Shown here in pieces: positions 1-11,130 of a stretch of 34,161 bases of DNA; position 1 is the first letter of the stretch; every line of letters starts with the position of its first letter. Both the position numbers and the translations under genes were made by a program. This DNA comes from Nephromyces sp. MM_2019 (lineage: Eukaryota; Apicomplexa; Aconoidasida; Nephromycida), in contig JADHZB010000007.1 of assembly GCA_015657535.1 (NCBI GenBank), positions 1 to 34,161 on the forward strand, read 5' to 3'. The notes under the pieces were generated by a model. It made no database searches. It was not told where the DNA came from and saw only the letters and a list, made by a program, of their open reading frames with translations.

Positions 1-130
1 TATATATATATATTTATAAACTAAAATCAAGATATTATTATAGATATATATATTAGAAAATAAATAGATATCTAGAGTAGGTGTGTAATTACATCTCTCA
101 TGTCATATTTATGACATAACATTTCAATCA

Positions 131-3100
131 ATGCCAAAGAAATCCAAAGAGAAGGCCTTAGCCAAATCACACCTCAAAGAGGCTAAGAAAGATAAACAAT
201 CTTCCAAAGCAAATCGCAAAACAAAGAAGAATAATGACACTGAATTTGATGAAGAAGATATCGACCAAATTATTGCTCGGCTTGACTCACAAGAGAAATC
301 TTTGAAAGAAATTACACCTGGGAGGTTAATAAGTTTGAATACAAAACCTTACCCACGTATACACTGTACATGGACCAACCTTCCCAAGTATTTCTTACAC
401 ACTCTTAACTTATTGATTTTTACATACCTTTTTGCATGTGTTGATAAATACATATATGTATATATATATTTATTTATGTTCATAAGTATTTATATGTCTT
501 TGTGTATGTATATGTGTATGTGTACGTGTGTGTGTGTTGATATGTATATTCATTGTGTTTTCATTTTAAATATAATTGCTAATTTTTGGCACTAATATAG
601 TTTCGTCTGATATATAACATAGTTTTCATGATTTGTGCATAAATATCATGAGTATTGTGTAATTTTGCTTAAAGGTTACATAATTTCATTCATTTGAGTA
701 CAATATTGATTATTAAAAATGTGTAATTGCTTTATACTTTTGGGTTTAATGTATACATCATTGGATGAGATTAATTGAGTTTATATACACAATTTTAGGA
801 AGAAAAAATTTGATTTTTATGAATTATTCAGCATATGACGATGATATATATATAACACCTATGATATGTTTTAACACTCCAAAACACGGATATATTTGTA
901 TAAATATTTATCCCCCAAATATTTGATCAATAATACATTTTGGTTTGTTTATTTAAATAAATTACACATTTTTGCTTGATTTTTTGAAATAAATTACACA
1001 TTTTTCTTTGATTTGTTTATTTAACCTCAGTGGAGAGATTTTAATGTTTGGGGGAGAATCTACTTATGATCAACGAGCTAGGGTTTACGATGAGAGTTTC
1101 TTATGGAATCCAGAAAAAAATGAGTGGAGAAAAATTGAGTTATATCTCAAGCCTAAACCACGTTGTTCACATCAAGCTATCTTATACAAGTAGATGCTGT
1201 GTTTACACATTATCCTTTTACATACTAACTTTATTCATGTTGAAAAATATTTTTGCCTAGAGACGATTTGATTATATTTGGAGGGGAATATTCTACTTCT
1301 TATCAATTTTACCATTTTAATGATATGTGGAAACTCAATCTAAAGAGTTACACATGGGAAGAAATCAAGTATACAGGTACCCCTCCTTCTCCAAGGAGTG
1401 GACATCGTATGGTTAGTTTTTCACACACAGAGACACACACACACACACGTAAACGCATGTTGACAAACCTTGATACCTATAGATTTTATATACGATACTT
1501 TCAAGACACTTAGGGCTGATTTTTTATACTCATTGTATTTTATCTCTTTTTTGTTGAAGTATAACTAAATACGATGTGTAACAACCTACCCTATTCATAC
1601 TATTCATACATTCAACAACACTGTATAAAATATTAACAACACTAACTAAAACTATCACTATCAATAATTTACACTAACACCAACACTATCAATAATTAAT
1701 ACTAACGCTAACACTAATTAACACTCTGTAATACTTATAATGTTTAGGTGTTATGGAAGAAGCACATCGTACTTTTTGGGGGATTTCATAGTAAATTTAG
1801 AGAGACTAGATATTTCAATGACTTATATATATATTCTTTACAAAATTGTTTTTGGAGGAAAATTGATTTCAATGCTACAACACAATTTATTCCTGAGCCA
1901 AGAGCAGGATGTTTATTTGCATCATCAGCTCAAGAAAATTACATACTTCTTTATGGTGGCCACCACGTTCAAGATAATGGGAGGATAGCTAGAGGGAAAG
2001 AGTTGCAGGTAAATATATATCAATATTTCACCTTATATGTATCTATATATTTTAGAAATCTTAGCTTATTAAGCATGAATATCTAGCTGTAATGCTGTTG
2101 AATTGTTTAATAGAAAATTTAATCAACTTATTTCACAAGGATGTGTAGCTTTGACAGTTTTAAAATAAAAATTCTACATAAAATTGCACAATTGTAAAGC
2201 TTCTTGAACTTTATTTTACACACAAATGTGTAGCTGCAGTGTTGTTCAATTTCCTGGTTTTTTTTTTAATTTTCAGGACTGTTGGGTCCTTGATCTTAAG
2301 CCACTTATAGGTTCCATAAATACTAATCCGATATGGGAAAAAATTAAGAGAGTTGGTAACTTCCCATCTTCAAGATCAGGTATTTGAAAAATATATCTCA
2401 TAGGGGGAATCTTTTATACTTAAGATTATATGTATATTTATGTCTGAATAAAAGAAATAAATTACTTGACAAATTTTTAAGATAGATTTAAATATTCTCT
2501 TTATAATCATCCAATTATTCGTCTTTATGATCATTGACAGGATTCTCTACAGTATACTTTAAAAATATGGTTTTGTTATTTGGAGGTGTTACTGATGAAG
2601 ATGATGGAGGAATCAATTTTGAATCTGTATTTCATAATGATTTATACGCCTTTGATTTTACAAAAAAGTAAATTATGAATTCTTTGGATTTTATCTGTAA
2701 TACATCTCATCCACTCATTAAATATATTGGAGATAGTACTTACTAACATGAAACGAAATTATATTAATTCTTTTGGTTTTTACTTATTTAATGTGTTGGA
2801 GATAAAAGTTGTTCAAACAATTCAATTTTTCATTTCTTAAATTTATAGGAAATGGTACTTTTTCGATGTAAAAAATCCTTTGAACATGGATAAGAAAGAT
2901 ATAAGCAACAAGACATTAAAAACAGGTTTTCAACTAGTATCTACATGATTTTATTATTTATTTTCTATGAGATAAGTTCATTTTTTGAATATAGAATCAT
3001 GAGTATTTTCAATACATTATCAGACGAATCTATGCAAGTACAAGTTGAGGATGAGCCTATAGAATGCTCCATGATATCGCAAGCTCAGGTATAAGTTTAT

Positions 3101-4609
3101 CAAATAGATACTTAACACCAACATATTTTATTTTGCTTTTACTATTCATTTTCATTTTGGTTGGTTACCTCATAATCTAATAGAATAAGAGCTATTTTTT
3201 CTTTATTCGAATGATTCAATTATATTTTTCCCAATTTCTTTGAAAGAGTCAAAAAGAATTTTTTAACAATTTTGATTGCGAAGATAAAGCAATAGAAAAA
3301 CAAAAAGGTCATAAAGCACTCCAAAATAGCGCAATCCATTTAGCCAATACAGAGAAACCTGAAAATATCTATAGACCAACAAGCCTAGTAGCACCGTTAC
3401 CACGTATAAAAGGAAACCTTTCAGTACAAGGGAATTCACTTTATTTACACGGGGGTTTGATTGAGCTCAAAAAGAAAATTGTATATCTCAATGATTGCTG
3501 GACAATAAATCTAATAAAGAGGTAAACTGTAAAATAATTTTAAAACTTTCTCAGATTAATGATACCAACGATTCTCTAATAATACACAACATTTTCTCAA
3601 CTAGGGATAAATGGGAATGTGTTGAAATCTCTGACATGAACCTAGCTGTAATTGATGATAATGACTCTAGTTCTGACTCTCATAATGAAGATATGGATGA
3701 AATGGATTCAGATGCTAGTTCAGATTATTTCCAATCTGAAGATGAATCAGATTTATCAGAGGTTATTAAATATTTTGAGTAACTGAGTAATATTCAGGAT
3801 AAATCATTCTTAAGTTAACATTGTTTCCCCAGGAAGAAGAAATTCTAGATGATTTACTTTCTAAAAGTGAAGATTCTATTCTCCTGGATAAAAAGAATGC
3901 TAAATTAAGTCGAAAAGATTTGATAAATACCCTGATTGTAAGTGTTCACATTTGACCTACACAAAACGATCCATTTTTAGCAATAATGCCATTTGTAAAA
4001 GTCTACTAGATCTTTTATATACATTAACAAAAACCCACACCAATTATACTAATGTAAAATAGTCTATATTTCATCTTGAACATATTTCTTCAGTTAGAAT
4101 TGAAGCTTGATGATCCTTTACAAACCCCAAAACTAGATGAATCATTACGCAAGTTTTTTTTGAGGACAAAAAGCTATTGGGCTAGCCACTTAGAAGGTAA
4201 AATAAAAATCACATGAACCATCTCACTATATTGGTATAAATTTTAATCTGTTCCGAGGGCATTTGGCTAGAATCATAATCTCTATCTTTCATTATTATGA
4301 GATTTAATATGTAAATCTTTTCATGTATCCTTTAAATATTTTTAATCATTTGATAACTGCTCCTACTATTTGATTTCAATCCCAATTTCGCTTGATTCAA
4401 TTTTTAAGCTATTCATGTTCTTGATAATTTTGATATCCTAATTAAACTCGCTACCAGCTCAAAATGGCCATAGTAAACAAGATAAGGAATTCAGTCGATC
4501 GGCTTTTGAGCTATGTGAGAATCGATACAATAAGCTTCTCAGATATAAGAAAACACTTGACTATATCGAAAACAAACAGAGAGAATCAGAGTCTAACAAT
4601 ATAGTTTAG
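131..4609 (+). CDS. Kelch-repeat protein, KLHDC4/Kel3 type, with DUF4110-like C-terminus (13 exons, 663 aa)
   Basis: Exons I join: 131-387, 1031-1189, 1261-1411, 1748-2008, 2277-2379, 2541-2667, 2849-2925, 3024-3088, 3247-3521, 3605-3761, 3833-3937, 4094-4196, 4458-4609. All introns are GT-AG and all phases close to a single 664-codon frame ending in TAG. The protein starts with a Lys-rich stretch (MPKKSKEKALAKSHLKEAKK), then six Kelch blades marked by GG doublets: LMFGG (~94), IIFGG (~147), VLFGG (~201), LLYGG (~260), LLFGG (~326) and YLHGG (~470). An acidic Asp/Ser/Glu linker (~500-545) precedes a segment around 584-655 with DESLRKFF...RTKSYW and KEFSRSAFELCENRY, as in the DUF4110 tail of fungal and plant homologues. 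Blade order and the basic N-terminus match human KLHDC4 and yeast Kel3. The molecular role of that family is poorly defined. The least certain joint is exon 7 to 8, where 3024 is the only nearby acceptor that keeps frame. Confidence 0.88.
388..1030 (+). other. Long first intron of the Kelch gene, with TG/TA-rich low complexity
   Basis: At 643 nt this is the longest intron in the window. Donor GTATTT follows ...CTTCCCAA and acceptor CCTCAG precedes TGGAGAG. Joining them gives LPNGEILMFGGE, the expected first Kelch blade, which fixes both boundaries. About 450-540 is alternating purine-pyrimidine sequence (TATATG, then GTGTATGTGTACGTGTGTGTG). Confidence 0.8.
1422..1449 (+). repeat. CA microsatellite in intron 3 of the Kelch gene
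   Basis: CA-dinucleotide tract interrupted once by AG (CACACACAGAGACACAC...). It sits just inside the donor of the 336-nt third intron, so it is transcribed but not coding. Confidence 0.85.
1656..1708 (+). repeat. Two-copy 28-nt-period minisatellite in intron 3
   Basis: Two imperfect copies start at 1656 and 1684, each opening CACTATCAATAATT and closing CTAAC. The flanks (1630-1655 and 1708-1728) carry further ACTAAC-like words, so the whole C-rich, G-poor stretch looks like a decayed tandem array. It lies shortly upstream of the 1747/1748 splice acceptor, and the ACTAAC words resemble branch-point consensus sequence. Confidence 0.6.
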
Positions 4610-5878
4610 CTACTGAGGATGAATATTTTTTTATTAATGAGACTTATGTACTTTTGACTTACAACTGAACAATTTTTTTAGCCATATACTTTCTTACTTA
4701 TTATATAACGAAAATGAGAATACGTAGTTTAGTATACTGACATTCTTTTAAATAATTCAAATAATAAAAGAATTTTATAATTCAGTTTTCCTTAATTCAT
4801 AACCAAGCCTCCATGAATAGTTTGGCTACAAAATTCGTAATAGGCTCATCTTAACTTATTCTGATCATTTTAGCGAATTGTGATAAAATTTAAATATAAG
4901 CACATTAATTACTTATTTGCTTATATTCCCTGTGAATAATTTCTAAGATATTGTTTAATAATCTTGCAATCCTGTTACATTAAAAAATTCACATACATTA
5001 ATTATTCTTAATAGGAGAAAACCTCTTGTTAATGTGGATATTCGAGAATCCTACAAAATGCTACCTCTTTTTAAGTTTTTGTGATTAGACACTCCAAGGG
5101 TTGTCAACAAAAAAGTTATGTACGCATTCTAGTGCTGTGCTTTCGTCTCCAGATAACAAGCTAAATTATATTATAAAGTCAATTAAAGGAATATTATTTG
5201 CAGTTTTTTGATAAGCATGATATCAAAGAATTAAACTTAGGGATTACGTAATAGTTATTAAAGCATTAAATTTTATTCTATACAACCTTTATACGCTTAA
5301 ACTACTTTGGATTAAATATTAGCAATCTATTCAGACTGTATTTTAGTTTAATGCTGAAACTTTAAAATTGAGATTATTTTAAAGTTTAAGAATTCTGACA
5401 TAGGTAAAGTATCTGCTCTTGCTGTAATTTTCTTATACAGAGCTCGAAGAAATTATAAGTGTAATATGAAAAAAAAGAGGTAACAAAATTAAAAAGTTAA
5501 ATGCAATTAATTGCTGAGATAGCATTAAGAGCTCAATATGTTTCAAAATATGAGATCAACAAGCATAAATAAAAATTCTCAGAGTTCAGTATTGTGTATA
5601 TTCTTTGAATTATTGTATGCCCTCGAAGCTTCCTTGATGTTTTTTCTCAAGACTTTTTTTAATAACAACTATGTTTGGAAAAATTACTTGTTACCCTTAC
5701 AAATTTTTTGAAAAAGTACCCTAAGTTAAAATTGCTATGAATTATTTTATATTGAGTCGAGAAACAGTTCTTATACCTTGGCAAAATGAATTGCTCCATG
5801 AAAATAAACTCACTCAATTTCAACTATAATTTTAATTAAGGTGCTTTTATATCACAAAGAATTTTGTATTAAATATTA
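4610..5878. other. Intergenic spacer, no gene seen
   Basis: About 1.27 kb of AT-rich sequence between the Kelch and GalT-like genes. I see no open frame of note, no tRNA and no repeat. It should hold the 3' end of the first transcript and the promoter of the second, but I cannot pick out specific signals. Confidence 0.6.
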
Positions 5879-7438
5879 ATGATAATGAAATTATTTATAC
5901 CCCAGCTCAAGTTAATTTTATCAAAACAAAGTGAAACTCTGGGATATCTAAAACTAAAGTATGATAAGCAACTGGTTTCAATAAGTTCTTTAACATCATA
6001 CTTTGCACCACCTACAACTACTCCTATATCTCAACGTTCACACAGGAAAGGTAAGCTATTGGTTAATAATCATAAGACTTTAAATCATTTTGACATAATC
6101 AGCGACAAGACACTAACTAAAAATTTCAGACATCATACTTTCCTCCCATCAACTGGTTATTCCACAAAGATAAATAATTCTGGTGAGCTCAGAGCATTCT
6201 CATCATCTAATTCCCATTTCAGATATAATGTTACAAACAATGAATGGGTTGCCTTCCCTAATGAGAATAGAAAGTTAAGACCAAGACCAAATTTTGACTC
6301 AGACGATAAATACACTTTTAAGAAAAATTCAAATAGCAAAGGATACTTTGAATCAATTAATTGTGGACTTTCTCTTAAGAGACATGATAAAACTTGTAGC
6401 TTTTGCAAAGGAAATGAATCCTCTTTACCAAATAAGTTATTATCCATAATAACCACAACTAATCAGGCTAATCAGCAATCTTATAAATTACATGACTCAA
6501 GCCCTTGTAGAGAAGAAGATGATCTGATCGTTATACCAAACAAATACCCGGTTGTTTCACCTTCTCACTGTATCCTCGATCCACGCATTTATGGAATTGA
6601 TTTTTATCGTGATGACCCACTATCACATTGTGATGATCTAGTCAACTGTTTCACCCTCGCCGCGAAAAGTGGTGGGATCCAAACTAGTGTGGCAGCAATA
6701 GGATTCCATGAAGTAATAATAGATTCTCGGGATCACAGTTTACCCATTAAAAAACAAACTTCACAATTCTGGCTAAGACTTTTAATTGCTGCTAAAAGTC
6801 GAATCCTTACACTCTCTGAATCTGAGCGTATTCAAAGTATCCAGTTTTTCAAGAATGCTGGTCCTCTAGCTGGTGCATCAATGGCACATCCCCATAGTCA
6901 GATTGTAGCGCTACCTATCATTCCAGAGCAACAATTAAACCTTCTAAAAATTGCTGAAAATTACTACCAAATTCATAACAGCTGCCTTTTTTGCGATTAT
7001 ATTTCATTTGAAATCAAAGATACTAAACGAATCATTTTAGAGACTGAAGAGTTTGTTGCTATGGTACCATATGCAGCTTCGATCCCATATCAAATTTCTG
7101 TGTACCCAAAGGCTCACAGCCACCAATTTGCTAATACCGATAATTTTACACTTGTCAAATTAAGTGAGGTGCTTGAAAAAGTTTTCTTTAGCCTTGATTG
7201 CTTATTAGATAATCCTGATTACAATTTATTGCTTAGAAACGCCCACTTTCCTAAAATTGGGAATGCTATCCCACAGGAAATATTCTACCATTGGTACTTT
7301 GAAATTTTTCCGAGATTGGATGGTTGGCCAGTTGCTGGATTCGAATTTGGTACGGGAATCTTATGCAATTCCCACTTTCCTGAAGACGACGCAAAAGCTT
7401 TAAGAACTTGTACTTTAATTGATCACAAAATATGGTAG
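5879..7438 (+). CDS. GalT-like nucleotidyltransferase, HIT superfamily (hexose-1-phosphate uridylyl/adenylyltransferase), 519 aa, intronless
   Basis: Single open frame; an in-frame TAA lies 9 nt upstream of the ATG. About 100 residues without recognisable similarity come first. Then follow GELRAFSSS...FRYNVTNNEWVAF (~102-126), the usual GalT opening; CSFCKGNE (~173-180), a zinc-type Cys pair; FFKNAGPLAGASMAHPHSQ (~323-341), with the HxHxQ nucleophile motif as HPHSQ; CLFC (~369-372); and YHWYFEIFPRL plus AGFEFGTG (~470-492). Classical GalT has HPHGQ. Serine at that position and the AGFE-GTG ending recall plant GalT-like ADP-glucose phosphorylase (At5g18200), so the substrate may be ADP-glucose rather than UDP-galactose; that is inference. 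It would move a nucleotidyl group between a sugar phosphate and a nucleotide sugar. It is the only intronless protein gene here. The N-terminal extension could be a targeting sequence, but I see no clear signal. Confidence 0.88.
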   Translation: MIMKLFIPQLKLILSKQSETLGYLKLKYDKQLVSISSLTSYFAPPTTTPISQRSHRKGKLLVNNHKTLNHFDIISDKTLTKNFRHHTFLPSTGYSTKINNSGELRAFSSSNSHFRYNVTNNEWVAFPNENRKLRPRPNFDSDDKYTFKKNSNSKGYFESINCGLSLKRHDKTCSFCKGNESSLPNKLLSIITTTNQANQQSYKLHDSSPCREEDDLIVIPNKYPVVSPSHCILDPRIYGIDFYRDDPLSHCDDLVNCFTLAAKSGGIQTSVAAIGFHEVIIDSRDHSLPIKKQTSQFWLRLLIAAKSRILTLSESERIQSIQFFKNAGPLAGASMAHPHSQIVALPIIPEQQLNLLKIAENYYQIHNSCLFCDYISFEIKDTKRIILETEEFVAMVPYAASIPYQISVYPKAHSHQFANTDNFTLVKLSEVLEKVFFSLDCLLDNPDYNLLLRNAHFPKIGNAIPQEIFYHWYFEIFPRLDGWPVAGFEFGTGILCNSHFPEDDAKALRTCTLIDHKIW

Positions 7439-9035
7439 TTTAGAATCCTAAATTCCGAAAATACGATTTTGAAAGAGTTTAATTCATGGGAGACTCAGAT
7501 TAGCCCATATATATTATAAATTTCTCTGAATTTTGTATTAAATTTTTTTCGGATATTTATGTCTCATGTTATTTCTTTTTATTCCCAATAATTAATAACG
7601 ATTTTAATGAAAACATTGACTTAAGACTATCTCACTCTGAAAAATGAAAGTTTATATCAACTCATGAATCTTAGTAAGCATGGATTCTTTCTACACTTAG
7701 TGATGTATTATCATAATATCATCATGCCCTTTATAATATTTTTAACAATAATTCATCAGAGTCTAGGCTTCAATTTTAAAATGTGAAAGATATTAGATAT
7801 TAACTATCTTTAAAACCCAGAGTAAATTTATATATTTTATCTGAGTATTATAGATATCACTATCAAGAAATTTACCTCCATAATTCATCAGAAACTAATT
7901 AGTTCCTCTCAGATTCTCGGCTACTTTTAAAAAACTGATTGAAATCTATTAGAAATTTTCTAATTTTATTAACAAAATTCATAACTTAGAAACTTAGATT
8001 CCTTCACAGAATTATTAGTGAAAATTCTAGTAATTAAGACAAAGAATAAGAATAGAATTACAAACTTTTGGAATCTAATAGGTAAAACAGGATGATTAAG
8101 GGGTTCTTATGATATTTATTCTTATATAATCGATAACGTGCAAAATTAGTGCATAACTCATATCATTAAACATACTGATAAGGAATGAAGCTACATTTTA
8201 AGCAAATAATTATTTAGCATATCAATGTGAATCAAAATTCGAAAATCCTGGTAAAAAAGAATAGCTGGGGTACAACATTCCACCATGAACAACAAGACAT
8301 TTGCATCACTTCATAGCTCAGTTGGTCTGCTTGTGCTGTGTCGTTACTACCCCTGGGCAAACAATGAAAATCTAACAAGCAACTTACAACAAGCGTAAGA
8401 TGAGTAGTGTTGATTCTTCGATTTTTATAGTGTGCAGTATATATAAATATAAATAATTTTTTAGCATTAAAAACAATTTCTGAACCACGAACTATTTAAA
8501 TATTGCCCTCATATAGCTAACCCTCTTAAAGCAGTGTCATTCCTGACCCTTTTCATAACAGTACTTACCTAGTTTATTTCACAACTTGTTAGGCTTGTTA
8601 AGTTATTTCACTATACCCAAAAGGCAAACTTTTACCTAAAATATAAATATGTCACTCACTCTCAATTAACTGATCTGAAGGCTGTGTATTCGGCTCTCAG
8701 AAACCCCGGATATTATTTAAAATGCGTACCTTTATTTCATTTTAATAATCTGAATACACTCAAATCCCAATCTCACTTATTACATTTTGACAGTCTGGCT
8801 GTTTATGGTTACTACAATTATTATAATCAATACAAAAGATGTATAAAAATAATCTAGCTCATTAGGAATTGAAGAATTAATAGCTATTGAGAGAGATTAA
8901 ACATCGCTGATTAACCGATTATATACAATTATTTCAGCAGATGGACGATTTTCTAAGCTCTTCCTAGAGTCAATTTTTATATCCATGTAGGCCTGCCGAG
9001 TTAAGATAATCATAGAAATAGTAAAAATAATATAA
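7439..9035. other. Intergenic spacer, no gene seen
   Basis: About 1.6 kb of AT-rich sequence. The stretch 8260-8400 is less AT-rich and contains TAGCTCAGTTGGT (8314-8326), which matches a tRNA A box, but no B box or foldable cloverleaf follows. An antisense open frame at 8897-9139 crosses the patatin start and looks accidental. Confidence 0.55.
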
Positions 9036-11130
9036 ATGGGAACCTTCCCCAGTGTTTTTATTGGCCAGTCTACTGGACAAGGAGCTGACTCTGAATCAAA
9101 TAATGGAATAAATCTTCGTGAAAACTCTGAAAAACTCACAGATCAGATTACACCAAATCATTCAGGTCACATTTTAGCCGGAGGTGGCTTAATCCTCAAG
9201 ACTGAAGCTCGATTAGATAAAAAAAAACCAACTGAAATTGCTAATAACTCAAGACAAGCCTCTTTTGATAATGATACTACCAATTATGAAAAGCACATTA
9301 CAGTTAATTCACAACTGAGTTTGAGTCATGAAAATTTTATAGAATCCACCAAATCCGTTCCGATAGACACACCTAAAGAACAACACAAGAATGCTAACAA
9401 AATCGAAATTTTTAAGGATAGTAGCAAAAGGAGCCCCTTTCAAAATCAACCTAACAGATCTGATTCCAAAGAAATACATATAAACACCAGTCACTCATTT
9501 AAACACCAAGCTAGTGCTTTGAAGCCTCCATTATTTGGTTTCTTAAAAAGGCCAAATCACCATGTAAGGTTTAATTCCACTTTCTAGCTATAATGTTTAT
9601 ATATGTATTAATATACCATTTTTATGATTATCTTTTCTTTTTAATTTCAATTTTTAGTACATCTCAAGGAATCAAAGCCCAAACAGTCAAGAAAATCCAG
9701 CAATTGGATATTCATTTTCTCCTGCTGGTTTATTAATTCCTTATCACTTTGGTGTAACAAGCTATCTTCTCGAAACTGGAGTATTAAACGAACACTCGCC
9801 TATCGCTGGTAACCTAGTTATTAAATTAATATTTATGCTATCCCTAAATTAATTATCAATAGGTGCTTCGAGTGGATCATTGGCTTGTATTGCTAATATT
9901 AGCAAGCTCAACTTAATTGAATGCTTGGGGCTTGTAAACTCTATTTGTGTGAAAGCTAAGGAGAAGGGTAATCACATAGTCACTTTATTTAATCTGATTT
10001 TTAATTGTGAAATGCTATTTTCAGGCACAGCTGGAAGACTCCAAGAATTCTTAAACTCAGTTTTAGAAGAAATTTTACCCGACAATATCCACGAGTGTGT
10101 CAATAAAAGACCAGGAAGTGTAACAATAGCAGTCACAGAAGTATTTCCTTTTAAAGGAAAGTTTATTAATCACTTTTTTAGTAGAGAAGATGTCATTGAG
10201 TGCTTAATGGCTAGTTGTAATATTCCATTTTATTTTTCAAATTGGCCTCTAGTACGCTTTAGAGGTAAACAATGCGTTGATGGATTTTTTGCTGTTCCAA
10301 GAGCAGAAATTGGTTGCCCTCCCACTGATAGTCTTAGGAAGATTAAGGTTAGTTTCAATTTCGCTATATAAACACAACTATTAAAACATTGATAAACTCA
10401 GATTGTACCCTTTAAGACACGTCAAATAAATTCTGAAATCACAACTAACGATTGGATAACCCCTGATTTGAGCAGAAGGGATGGAGAAATACTAGATTAT
10501 CTAAAAACAATCCATTCAATCCAAAATCGATCCTGGTTCGAAACTTCATCTGGATTTCACATTTCAAGTATGAACAACGATTCAATGGGAGAACTTTTTC
10601 AGTTTGATCAAGACAGCCAATCTATGCTTTTGACCCCTGATAACCCACCTAACTCAGTTTTAGCAATACTTGGAATATTCCCACCCAAGGCCTTTTCTTA
10701 TCAGTTCATGGCTGCAACTCAACTTATCAAAAATAGATGGCAATGGAACCAAGTGCTAAGAATAGCTCTTGAAGGTGCGGAAGAACCTATTGTTCAAGAA
10801 CTTTATGATATGGGGAGAATTGACTGTTTCCGTTGGTTAATTTGTGAATACATTCAACTTGATAAATTACTAATGGAAAACTGGGGAATAATTTGGGGCT
10901 TTTTGGTTAACCAAATTGAAAATTATAAAAGTCTATATGATTCAAATTATAATTCCCTCTTTGATTATGAGAGCACTTCACCGAAAAGTGATAAATCTAT
11001 AAATAAAGAGCAAATGAAAATTCTAGCCATAAACATTGTAGAAAAACTGATTGAAGCAAGGCTAATTGGCCCCCAATTTGAGCATATTTTATCTCATGAT
11101 CATCGATGTACAATTTTTTCAACAAAATAG
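9036..11130 (+). CDS. Patatin-like phospholipase (5 exons, 611 aa)
   Basis: Exons: 9036-9563, 9658-9808, 9863-9967, 10025-10347, 10402-11130; all introns GT-AG and phases close. Residues 1-176 are a hydrophilic, low-complexity N-terminus. The patatin core follows: FSPAGLLIPYHFGV (glycine-poor form of the oxyanion region, ~192-205), GASSG (227-231, nucleophile Ser229), GTAGRL (262-267), ASCNIPFYF (~324-332) and VDGFF with the dyad Asp347. Both catalytic residues are present, so an active acyl hydrolase acting on phospholipids or neutral lipids is expected. A helical C-terminal region of about 240 residues, with no domain I recognise, follows. The start MGTFPSV fits the N-myristoylation pattern (Gly2, Ser6). 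An in-frame TAA directly precedes the ATG. Intron 3 (9968-10024) is 57 nt, a multiple of three, with no stop, so its removal is inferred from its splice sites and from restoring the family's GTAGRL. Confidence 0.88.

Noticed and set aside
388..595. Open reading beyond 387 in the frame of the first Kelch exon (to a stop at 595)
   Set aside because: It runs into TA/TG repeats; splicing at 387/1031 gives the conserved NGEILMFGGE and keeps phase.
6157..6456. 99-codon minus-strand frame inside the GalT-like gene
   Set aside because: Antisense shadow of a well-supported coding region, with no recognisable motif.
8314..8326. TAGCTCAGTTGGT, identical to a tRNA A box
   Set aside because: No GAGC partner for the D stem, no anticodon arm and no GGTTCRA B box in the next 80 nt, so it is not a tRNA gene.
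8897..9139. 80-codon minus-strand frame across the patatin start
   Set aside because: Half lies antisense to the patatin exon; no domain and no splice partners.
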